Source: Sphingobacteriaceae bacterium (GTDB lineage Bacteria; Bacteroidota; Bacteroidia; B-17B0; Aurantibacillaceae). Taken from it: DNA of 17,223 nt. The stretch lies in assembly GCA_025360355.1 (NCBI GenBank), contig JANYCL010000232.1, positions 1-17,223 of the forward strand, in the 5' to 3' direction. Of this stretch, positions 1 through 4,998 are shown piece by piece. Position 1 is the first letter of the stretch; every line of letters begins with the position of its first letter. The notes under the pieces were generated by a model, which saw nothing but the letters and a program-made list of their open reading frames with translations, was not told the DNA's origin and did no database searches. The position numbers and the translations under genes were made by a program.

Positions 1-1
1 C

Positions 2-565
2 GGTCATGGTGTGCCTGGCGCGATGATGAGCATGGTGGCGAATTCAGCTTTTAAAGAAGTGTTCTTAAATAAAAAAGTGACTGAACCTGGTTTGATATTA
101 TCTGCTTTAGATGAAGAATTGGAAAAATCATTTGCTAAGAATTTGAACGAGCCTTTTAATGATGGCATGGATGTTGGATTGATACGGATCTGCAAGATCA
201 CTAATGAACTAAAATTTTCAGGAGCTTTCCGTTCTATAATGGTTGCAACTGCTGAAGGTTTAAATGTATTCAGAGGCAGCAGATATCCGCTTGGATTTTA
301 TTCGGGCGTTGACAAGGTTTTTGATACAACAACTATTCAGTTACAAAAAGGTGATCATGTTTATTTATATACTGACGGTTATTCCGACCAATTTGGAGGT
401 GAGAACAATAAAAAACTGAATAAGGTTAATTTTAAGGAATTAATTAAGACTGCTTCTGAAATGCCAATTGATGAGCAGGAAGCTTTTTTAGAATATTCTT
501 TCAATAACTGGAAACAAGATGAAGAACAGACCGATGATGTACTTGTTATAGGAATTAAGATTTGA
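2..565 (+). CDS. PP2C/SpoIIE-type serine/threonine phosphatase, C-terminal part (5' end outside window)
   Basis: The frame is open from the left edge and begins with GHGVPGAMMSM, the usual SpoIIE/PP2C signature around a metal-binding region (typically DxTGHGVPGAFMS). Later come YLYTDGYSDQFGG, with the conserved Asp-Gly of the second metal site, and DDVLVIGIKI, with the terminal Asp-Asp typical of the fold. About 187 residues of the catalytic domain are visible. Family members remove phosphate from Ser/Thr, often on anti-sigma-factor antagonists or partner-switch proteins; in Bacteroidota they are commonly fused to N-terminal sensor, TPR or membrane modules, which lie outside this window. The substrate cannot be inferred. 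The GTG at position 11 lies inside the conserved motif and is not a start. The gene converges on nadE across a 140-base gap. Confidence 0.9.
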   Translation, partial: GHGVPGAMMSMVANSAFKEVFLNKKVTEPGLILSALDEELEKSFAKNLNEPFNDGMDVGLIRICKITNELKFSGAFRSIMVATAEGLNVFRGSRYPLGFYSGVDKVFDTTTIQLQKGDHVYLYTDGYSDQFGGENNKKLNKVNFKELIKTASEMPIDEQEAFLEYSFNNWKQDEEQTDDVLVIGIKI

Positions 566-584
566 GTAATTGACTAATGTGACG

Positions 585-616
585 ATTCGGCAATTTGGCA
601 ATTCGACAATGGGATA
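585..616. repeat. Degenerate octamer tandem repeat
   Basis: Four consecutive 8-base units start at 585, 593, 601 and 609. The first three fit ATTYGRCA closely (ATTCGGCA, ATTTGGCA, ATTCGACA); the fourth (ATGGGATA) is worn. They lie in the gap between the converging phosphatase and nadE genes. I see no open frame or hairpin that explains them. Confidence 0.6.
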
Positions 617-705
617 ATCTTTGTTAGGAGATGTTTCTACGTAGACGCTTTGAGAAATTTTTTTGCTTTGATGTATCTGTGGCGATAAAATGAAAGTCTG
701 AATTA

Positions 706-1482
706 TTATTTTAATTCCTTCGGAATTAAACAAACCGGAATGGCTTCCATTTTATGTTTGTTGGCGCGGTTGCGTGAATTATAAATTTCGAGAACAACTT
801 TTTGACGATCATTCAAAGAATCTGTTTTTTTATTCTCAACGTGATCCATTGCCCATTCCAATTCAGGATAAGTTGCGCCTATTTGATCTTCGTCGGTACG
901 GTCATCGTGATATAAACCATCTGTTGGTCTTGCTTTTTGAATGCTTTCAATAATATTTAATTCGGCGGCAAGTTCGTACACTTCTGTTTTGGTGAGATCA
1001 GCTATTGGACTTAAGTCCACTCCCCCATCTCCATACTTTGTAAAAAAACCAATACCAAAATCTTCAATTTTATTTCCGGTTCCGGCTACTAATAATTTAT
1101 GATGCGATGCAAATGCATAAAGTGTGATCATGCGAACGCGTGAACGAACATTCGCCATGGTTAAAAAATCCTGAATGTCTTTAGGAAAATCTTCTTCAAA
1201 ACCTTTAAAGATATCGCTGAGTTCAACAGTTTGTGTTTCTACATTTTTAAATTTCTTTTGAAGCCATTCGATATGCTGAATACTGCGATCGAATTCGGTT
1301 TGACTTTGACGGATCGGCAAATTCAAAACAATTACCTTTTTCCCGGTTAAAGCGCATAAAGTAGAAGTCACGGCGCTGTCAATTCCGCCACTTATCCCTA
1401 TAACAAAACCATTGGTTTTAGATCTTTCGGAATAATCTTTAAGCCAGTTTGAAATGTGTGTTATGACTTCTTTTCTTTTCAC
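706..1482 (-). CDS. nadE: NH3-dependent NAD+ synthetase NadE
   Basis: The 258-residue product matches the short, glutaminase-less form of NAD synthetase, which adenylates nicotinic acid adenine dinucleotide with ATP and amidates it with ammonia to give NAD+. Visible motifs are the N-type ATP-pyrophosphatase loop SGGIDSA (residues 31-37), GTGNKIEDFGIGFFTKYGD and the following DLSPIADLTKTEVYELA, and the C-terminal PTDGLYHDDRTDEDQIG segment. Length is normal for the family (about 260). The start is GTG at 1482: it gives the expected N-terminal helix (MKRKEVITHISNWL) and an in-frame ATG does not precede it. A TATCTTTG -7 box ends 4 bases before this GTG, so the mRNA may be almost leaderless. The upstream barrel gene ends in a terminator abutting this promoter, so nadE is probably transcribed alone. 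Confidence 0.96.
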   Translation of the reverse strand: MKRKEVITHISNWLKDYSERSKTNGFVIGISGGIDSAVTSTLCALTGKKVIVLNLPIRQSQTEFDRSIQHIEWLQKKFKNVETQTVELSDIFKGFEEDFPKDIQDFLTMANVRSRVRMITLYAFASHHKLLVAGTGNKIEDFGIGFFTKYGDGGVDLSPIADLTKTEVYELAAELNIIESIQKARPTDGLYHDDRTDEDQIGATYPELEWAMDHVENKKTDSLNDRQKVVLEIYNSRNRANKHKMEAIPVCLIPKELK

Positions 1483-1486
1483 TATA

Positions 1487-1494
1487 CAAAGATA
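1487..1494 (-). promoter_or_regulatory. Candidate -7 box TATCTTTG for nadE
   Basis: Read on the minus strand this is TATCTTTG, a full match to the Bacteroidota -7 consensus TAnnTTTG. It ends 4 bases before the nadE GTG. I do not see a clear TTTG -33 box at the expected distance, where the terminator hairpin of the upstream gene lies instead. Confidence 0.55.
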
Positions 1495-1495
1495 T

Positions 1496-1538
1496 AAAAA
1501 TAAAAATCCCGCCTCTTATTATGTTTAAAGGGCGGGAT
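1496..1538 (-). terminator. Intrinsic terminator of the beta-barrel gene
   Basis: On the minus strand a perfect 8-bp stem, ATCCCGCC paired with GGCGGGAT (arms 1531-1538 and 1506-1513, 17-base loop), is followed by a run of T residues broken by one A (1505-1496). It lies 21 bases past the stop codon of the barrel gene at 1560 and directly abuts the nadE -7 box. Confidence 0.85.
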
Positions 1539-1559
1539 CTTATATGATTTGATGATGTA

Positions 1560-2450
1560 TTAGAACATAACGCCAATATTTATTTTAATGGCGCTCATCA
1601 TTAATTTTTGCTGTAAATGCGTAAATGTAATTTTACCATTAGAGTCGGTTGTTTGTCCGGTGTACATATATTTAGAATCGGTTCGCATTAAATTGGTGAA
1701 CGAGCGGAAATAATTCACACTTAAAAATAAAGAAGTAGAACCTGCCATACGGTATTCAGCACCTAAACCAATATTCATCCCGAAACGGAAGGGAACAAGA
1801 GAACAATCTTTTCCGATATCGTAAGTTTGACTAGTACCGCCTGTCGTTGTTACCGGACCTGATGCAGTATGATCGGTTTTATAAGTATAGGTATCTGTTG
1901 CTTTCGCAGCAACTCTAATTCCCAGATCGCCGCCGAATGCACCAAAATATCTGAAACCTGAGAATTCTTTGGTCAACATTTTTAATCCGATCGGTATTGT
2001 AACATGTGTTGTTTTTATTTTACGACTGGTTAAAGAATAGCTTGAGTTGCCATCTTTATCATAAGTAGAAACATCAACACCATTTTCTGCTGCAACAAAA
2101 CCATTACTGTTATCTAAAGTATATTCGCTGTGGAATGCCTGAGTACTAACAGTTGAACTTGAAGTTGGATTGAAACCATCATCTCTGTATTTTATGGTGC
2201 CGCCTTCAAAATCGCCGCCAATACCTGTTGCGAAATAGATCACATCCGATAAACGGAATTCAGTATTAAGTCCAAATCCATATCCAAAACCGGTTTTAAG
2301 CTTTGATGTGTTCGGATCGCCTGATTGGAACCAAGTTGGCTGCATTGAGAATTTTAAACCTGCGCGGAATTTTTTGCTGGTCTCATCTTGCGAAACCATG
2401 GTATTTGAAATTAAAATTGCAATTGCGGTAAATGCTAAAATCTTTTTCAT
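1560..2450 (-). CDS. Outer-membrane beta-barrel protein (OmpA-like/PorT-like barrel family)
   Basis: A 296-residue exported protein. Residues 1-20 form a Sec signal peptide (MKKILAFTAIAILI, cleavage likely just before QDETSKK). The mature part is made of alternating hydrophobic and polar strands with glycine/aromatic girdles (GFGYGFGLNTEF, YFATGIGGDFEGG, RFGMNIGLGAEYRM) and ends in phenylalanine (KINIGVMF), as outer-membrane barrels do. This fits the broad barrel family often annotated as outer membrane beta-barrel or PorT-like. I cannot tell whether it has a transport or structural role; the similarity is not enough to call T9SS PorT. It is divergent from gldB, with 47 bases between the starts, and has its own terminator. 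Confidence 0.75.
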   Translation of the reverse strand: MKKILAFTAIAILISNTMVSQDETSKKFRAGLKFSMQPTWFQSGDPNTSKLKTGFGYGFGLNTEFRLSDVIYFATGIGGDFEGGTIKYRDDGFNPTSSSTVSTQAFHSEYTLDNSNGFVAAENGVDVSTYDKDGNSSYSLTSRKIKTTHVTIPIGLKMLTKEFSGFRYFGAFGGDLGIRVAAKATDTYTYKTDHTASGPVTTTGGTSQTYDIGKDCSLVPFRFGMNIGLGAEYRMAGSTSLFLSVNYFRSFTNLMRTDSKYMYTGQTTDSNGKITFTHLQQKLMMSAIKINIGVMF

Positions 2451-2468
2451 GTGTATTGTTTTATGATT

Positions 2469-2476
2469 TAACTTTA
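2469..2476 (+). promoter_or_regulatory. Candidate -7 box TAACTTTA for gldB
   Basis: TAACTTTA matches TAnnTTTG at all but the last base and lies 21 bases before the gldB ATG. It abuts the -7 box of the divergent barrel gene. No convincing -33 TTTG is visible. Confidence 0.35.
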
Positions 2477-2484
2477 CAAAGATA
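2477..2484 (-). promoter_or_regulatory. Candidate -7 box TATCTTTG for the beta-barrel gene
   Basis: The minus strand reads TATCTTTG, a full match to TAnnTTTG, 26 bases before the ATG at 2450. This would leave a short untranslated leader of about 20 bases. The -33 element is not obvious. Confidence 0.5.
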
Positions 2485-2497
2485 AAATAATTTCCGA

Positions 2498-3511
2498 ATG
2501 AGGTATTTTAATAAGTTGTTTATAACCGTAGTTTTAGCTGCATTATTATGTAACTGCTCACATGATAAGTTTGATATTGATGTAAGCAGCGTGAATGTTC
2601 CGGAAGTTAAATTCATGCGGTTCGATAAAGACTTTTTCGCTATCACACCACAAAACATAAACGTTAAAACAAAAGAACTTGAAAAAAAGTACGGTGCCTT
2701 TTATTATATGTTTGTGAATGGCATTAAACGCAGAGGAATGCCTGAAGACACGAACAGCATATTGGCATTTATCTCAAATAAAGACATGCATGAAGCTTAT
2801 ACTGAAACAGAAAAAACGATAAGCGATGCAGATATTTCGAAATTAGAGACCGATCTTACCAATAGTGTAAAACGTTATAAATACTTTTTCCCTGGTAAGA
2901 AATTACCTAAACAATTCGCTACCTGTTTTAGTGGTTTTGATTTCAATTTTGCCTACCCCGATTCGGTGATGGCTGTGAGTTTAGATATGTATTTAGGCCG
3001 CAACGATCCATTCTATAAAATGCTGCAATGGCCAAATTACCAGGTTAGGGTTTTAAGTAAAGAATATATGCTGGCTGATATGATCCGTGGATGGCTGATC
3101 AGTGATTTCGATAACAGTGATCCGGAAAATGACCTTATACATACCATGATCTTTTATGGAAAGATATTCTATGCATGCGATGCTATTTTGCCTGAAGTAA
3201 ATGATAGTATTAAAATAAGCTATACTGTACCACAACTAAAATATTGTAAAGATTACGAAAAGAACTTATGGGGCTTTTTTGCCGAAAATAACCGGTTGTA
3301 CGAAAACAATATTAAAACGGTGATCGAGTTTACAAATGATGGTCCTTATACAAGTGCTATCAGTAAAGAATGTCCGCCCCGTATTGCCATGTGGGTTGGA
3401 TGGCAAATTGTAAAAAGTTACATGAAAAATAATGAGAAAGTGAGTTTAGAGCAACTAATGAATGAGAAGGATGCTTTAAAGATCTTAAATAAAAGCAAGT
3501 ATAGGCCATAG
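2498..3511 (+). CDS. gldB: Gliding-motility lipoprotein GldB
   Basis: A 337-residue lipoprotein. The N-terminus (MRYFNKLFITVVLAALL) is followed by cysteines at 18 and 20; C20, before SHDKFDID, is the likely lipidation site. The body carries features I recognise from GldB: VKFMRFDKDFF soon after the lipobox, FDFNFAYPDSVMAVSLDMYLG mid-protein, the DLIHTMIFYGKIFYACDAILP helix, and a C-terminal PPRIAMWVGWQIVKSYM. Length is normal (about 320-340). In Flavobacterium johnsoniae GldB is an inner-membrane-side lipoprotein needed for gliding and T9SS function; its biochemical activity is not settled. gldC follows 61 bases downstream. nadE, which commonly sits beside gldBC in related genomes (from memory), is here on the opposite strand with a barrel gene between. 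Confidence 0.93.
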   Translation: MRYFNKLFITVVLAALLCNCSHDKFDIDVSSVNVPEVKFMRFDKDFFAITPQNINVKTKELEKKYGAFYYMFVNGIKRRGMPEDTNSILAFISNKDMHEAYTETEKTISDADISKLETDLTNSVKRYKYFFPGKKLPKQFATCFSGFDFNFAYPDSVMAVSLDMYLGRNDPFYKMLQWPNYQVRVLSKEYMLADMIRGWLISDFDNSDPENDLIHTMIFYGKIFYACDAILPEVNDSIKISYTVPQLKYCKDYEKNLWGFFAENNRLYENNIKTVIEFTNDGPYTSAISKECPPRIAMWVGWQIVKSYMKNNEKVSLEQLMNEKDALKILNKSKYRP

Positions 3512-3517
3512 CGCTAA

Positions 3518-3552
3518 AAGTGGAAGGTTAAAGGTGAAAAGTTCAAGATTGA
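3518..3552. repeat. Degenerate heptamer tandem repeat between gldB and gldC
   Basis: Five consecutive 7-base units begin at 3518, 3525, 3532, 3539 and 3546, the first four close to ARGTKVA-like forms (AAGTGGA, AGGTTAA, AGGTGAA, AAGTTCA) and the last worn (AGATTGA). They fill most of the 61-base gap between gldB and gldC. The array is not coding. Confidence 0.55.
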
Positions 3553-3560
3553 TTTATTAG

Positions 3561-3568
3561 TATATTCG
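3561..3568 (+). promoter_or_regulatory. Weak candidate -7 box TATATTCG for gldC
   Basis: TATATTCG matches TAnnTTTG at 5 of the 6 fixed positions and ends 4 bases before the gldC ATG, the same geometry as at nadE. gldC may equally be read through from gldB, since no terminator is seen between them. Confidence 0.25.
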
Positions 3569-3572
3569 TGAT

Positions 3573-3896
3573 ATGAAAAAGAGTGAAATAAAATTTACAG
3601 TTACGGTGGATGATGGTCATTTGCCGGTTAATATTGAATGGGAGGCTAAAGAAGCCGGTGAAAAAAGTGAAAGTAAAAGTGTGATGATCGCTTTATGGGA
3701 TGCCAAAGAAAACAATACCATGCGCATTGATCTTTGGACAAAAGAGATGAGTATTGATGAGATGAAGAAGTTCTACGTACAAAACATATTGACCTTAACC
3801 GATACATATATACGTGCCACAAACGATGAGGAAACGGCAAAAGAAGTAAAAGCCTTATTTGCTGAGATCGGTAAGAAAATTGGTGTATTAAAATAA
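3573..3896 (+). CDS. gldC: Gliding-motility protein GldC
   Basis: A 107-residue soluble protein without a signal peptide. It matches GldC along its length: KSEIKFTVTVDDGHLPVNIEWEA at the start, SKSVMIALWDAKENNTMRIDLWTKEM in the middle, then a helix MKKFYVQNILTLTDTYIRAT and a C-terminal EVKALFAEIGKKIGV. The length is the usual one (about 110). In Flavobacterium johnsoniae gldC lies directly after gldB and its loss impairs gliding only partly; the molecular role is unknown. The start at 3573 is the only ATG giving the conserved N-terminus. A terminator shared with the converging lipoprotein gene begins right after the stop codon. Confidence 0.94.
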   Translation: MKKSEIKFTVTVDDGHLPVNIEWEAKEAGEKSESKSVMIALWDAKENNTMRIDLWTKEMSIDEMKKFYVQNILTLTDTYIRATNDEETAKEVKALFAEIGKKIGVLK

Positions 3897-3943
3897 AAAA
3901 GCCCGCCCTTCGTCAAGCTCAGGATGACTGCGGACAGGCTTTT
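3897..3943 (-). terminator. Shared (bidirectional) terminator between gldC and the lipoprotein gene
   Basis: Arms 3897-3908 (AAAAGCCCGCCC) and 3932-3943 (GGACAGGCTTTT) pair over 12 positions. Two positions are C-A mismatches on the plus strand but become G-U wobbles in minus-strand RNA, and the minus direction also ends in the longer U run. It therefore looks tuned mainly for the lipoprotein gene (minus) but can serve gldC too. Its loop contains a recurrent intergenic element (see 3908-3928). Confidence 0.75.
3908..3928. repeat. Copy of a common Bacteroidota intergenic element in the terminator loop
   Basis: The 21 bases in the hairpin loop, with core CGTCAAGCTCAGGATGAC, resemble a short sequence I recall recurring in intergenic regions of many bacterial genomes, Bacteroidota included (often seen as CTTCGACAGGCTCAGGATGA). 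A small GTCA/TGAC inverted repeat lies within it. Only one copy is present in this window, so its repeat status rests on memory. Confidence 0.45.
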
Positions 3944-3961
3944 AAAAATTGTTCTTATATA

Positions 3962-4489
3962 TTAAGCAGCTTCTTTCTTTACTTCTTTTAAGCCTTTGGC
4001 TGAATCCAGCATTTTTTGTATGCTTTCTTTTGAGAATGGTTCTGCTTCTGCACTTTTAATATCTTCAAAAACGTATGTTGAATTACCAATTTTTTGTATT
4101 GAATAAAAGTGGAATTCAGGTTTAGTTATTTCGCTTTCCCACATGATGGTAGTTGGCTCTTCAACGCTAAACGATTTAAATTTGTTTACTTCATCACCTT
4201 GAATATCTTTTTTGCGTAATTCAAGATCACCTGGATCTTCGGTAATTGATAATTGGAAGCTTTTACCTATTTTAATTTCGAGGGCGCCCCATGTTTGTTC
4301 AATGATCTCCATTTTACCTAAAGTTGAATCGGGAACAAAAATGGTGAATGGTTTTCCGTATTTGCTAAGATCTAATGTTATCATTCCGGCAGGTGCCTCA
4401 ACAGTTGCTTGAGCATCTTTTTTGCCGCCACAGCTTTGCAATGTTACTACTAATGCAAATGCTGTAATTAAAGAATAGAATGTTTTCAT
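3962..4489 (-). CDS. Small lipoprotein of unknown function
   Basis: The product from the ATG at 4489 is 175 residues. A longer frame opens at 4540, but the 17 extra residues (MLYQIHELIYLYIKIYN) would bury the signal peptide, so 4489 is preferred. From there the N-terminus is a standard lipoprotein signal, MKTFYSLITAFALVVTLQSC, with Cys20 as lipidation site followed by GGKKDA. The mature part shows no catalytic motif that I recognise; it has several short beta-prone segments (TYVFEDI, FHFYSIQKI) and a charged, lysine-rich C-terminal helix. Function unknown. A TATCTTTA box lies 16 bases upstream and the shared terminator lies 19 bases past the stop codon, so it is a single-gene unit. Confidence 0.8.
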   Translation of the reverse strand: MKTFYSLITAFALVVTLQSCGGKKDAQATVEAPAGMITLDLSKYGKPFTIFVPDSTLGKMEIIEQTWGALEIKIGKSFQLSITEDPGDLELRKKDIQGDEVNKFKSFSVEEPTTIMWESEITKPEFHFYSIQKIGNSTYVFEDIKSAEAEPFSKESIQKMLDSAKGLKEVKKEAA

Positions 4490-4505
4490 GTTATATATTT
4501 TTATG

Positions 4506-4513
4506 TAAAGATA
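4506..4513 (-). promoter_or_regulatory. Candidate -7 box TATCTTTA for the small lipoprotein
   Basis: The minus strand reads TATCTTTA, one base off TAnnTTTG, 16 bases before the ATG at 4489. A TTTG further upstream (4538-4541 as CAAA on the plus strand) is a possible -33 element, although the 24-base spacer is longer than usual. Confidence 0.4.
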
Positions 4514-4566
4514 GATTAATTCGTGAATTTGATATAACAAAACCCGTTTTACATTCCGTAAAGAGC

Positions 4567-4598
4567 AAAAAAAAACCCTCAGACTTAGTCGGAGGGTT
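4567..4598 (-). terminator. Intrinsic terminator of the 33-residue basic protein gene
   Basis: On the minus strand AACCCTC (4598-4592) pairs with GAGGGTT (4580-4574), and the inner GAC/GTC bases can extend the stem. It is followed by a run of T residues (complement of 4573-4567). It lies 16 bases past the stop codon at 4615, supporting that gene as a real transcription unit. Confidence 0.88.
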
Positions 4599-4614
4599 CT
4601 TCTTTAGAAAAGAA

Positions 4615-4716
4615 TTATTTTTTCTTTTTCTTAGCAGCTTTACGTTTCGGAGCCGCTTTTCTTTTAGCTGCCTTTTTCTTAGGGGCTGCTTTTCTTTTTG
4701 TTGCTTTTTTTGCCAT
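4615..4716 (-). CDS. 33-residue lysine/alanine/proline-rich basic protein (histone H1-tail-like)
   Basis: A short frame from ATG 4716 to TAA 4617-4615 encodes 33 residues: 16 Lys, 3 Arg, 10 Ala, 2 Pro, plus one Met and one Thr, with no acidic or large hydrophobic residue. After MAKKAT come two 11-residue units, KRKAAPKKKAA and KRKAAPKRKAA, then a lysine tail. The two units differ at six synonymous codons and one conservative K/R change, so the protein sequence rather than the DNA is being kept. A strong terminator follows 16 bases later. The composition matches eukaryotic histone H1 tails and bacterial AlgP/Hc-like basic proteins, suggesting binding to DNA or another polyanion such as rRNA; this is inference. 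A plus-strand frame across the same bases is only its reverse complement. Confidence 0.72.
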   Translation of the reverse strand: MAKKATKRKAAPKKKAAKRKAAPKRKAAKKKKK

Positions 4717-4899
4717 GGTTTCTTGTTTTTGAGTTTTTGTTAATACGAAGTAAACAATTTTTTCGTTCACTGCTTAAAATAAGGTTATTATTTTTTCAAC
4801 ACAAAAATGTTGATATTGTTAATAGCGTGAAATACGCAGTTTGATTTAAATTATTTTTGTACTGAAATTATTTCCGGAATTATTTTTTTATTTTTTCTT

Positions 4900-4943
4900 C
4901 GATCCTCTGCAAGCATTGATTTTACTACACACACAGAGCATCG
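4900..4943. repeat. Imperfect inverted repeat in the 4717-4998 gap
   Basis: CGATCCTCTG (4900-4909) pairs with CAGAGCATCG (4934-4943) at 9 of 10 positions across a 24-base loop, and A/T runs flank both arms. No T run follows on the minus strand, so it is a poor intrinsic terminator for the operon ending at 4999. The rest of this 282-base gap is AT-rich with no frame or promoter box I can support; it must hold the promoter of the 33-residue gene unless that gene is read through. Confidence 0.45.
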
Positions 4944-4998
4944 TAAAAAAATAATTTCTGTTTTTATTTTGAATTTTTAATCAAAATACATCAAATTT

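Noticed and set aside
710..730. Perfect 9-bp hairpin TTTAATTCC/GGAATTAAA at the nadE stop as a terminator
   Set aside because: It falls inside the last codons of nadE and no T run follows on either strand, so it is probably a by-product of the coding sequence.
488..733. 81-residue minus-strand frame across the phosphatase end and the intergenic gap
   Set aside because: It overlaps two well-supported genes and runs through the octamer array; its product shows no domain, signal peptide or sensible composition.
1560..2450. Calling the barrel gene porT of the T9SS
   Set aside because: The resemblance is only to the general outer-membrane barrel fold; no PorT-specific motif can be pointed to.
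4480..4743. 87-residue plus-strand frame rich in Phe, Ser and Leu
   Set aside because: It is the reverse complement of the lysine-rich 33-residue gene and its terminator; the Phe/Cys-rich composition is what AAA/GCA codons give when read backwards.
4840..4859. TTTG plus TATTTTTG on the plus strand as a promoter
   Set aside because: The two boxes are only 8 bases apart and no plus-strand gene lies downstream for more than 11 kb.
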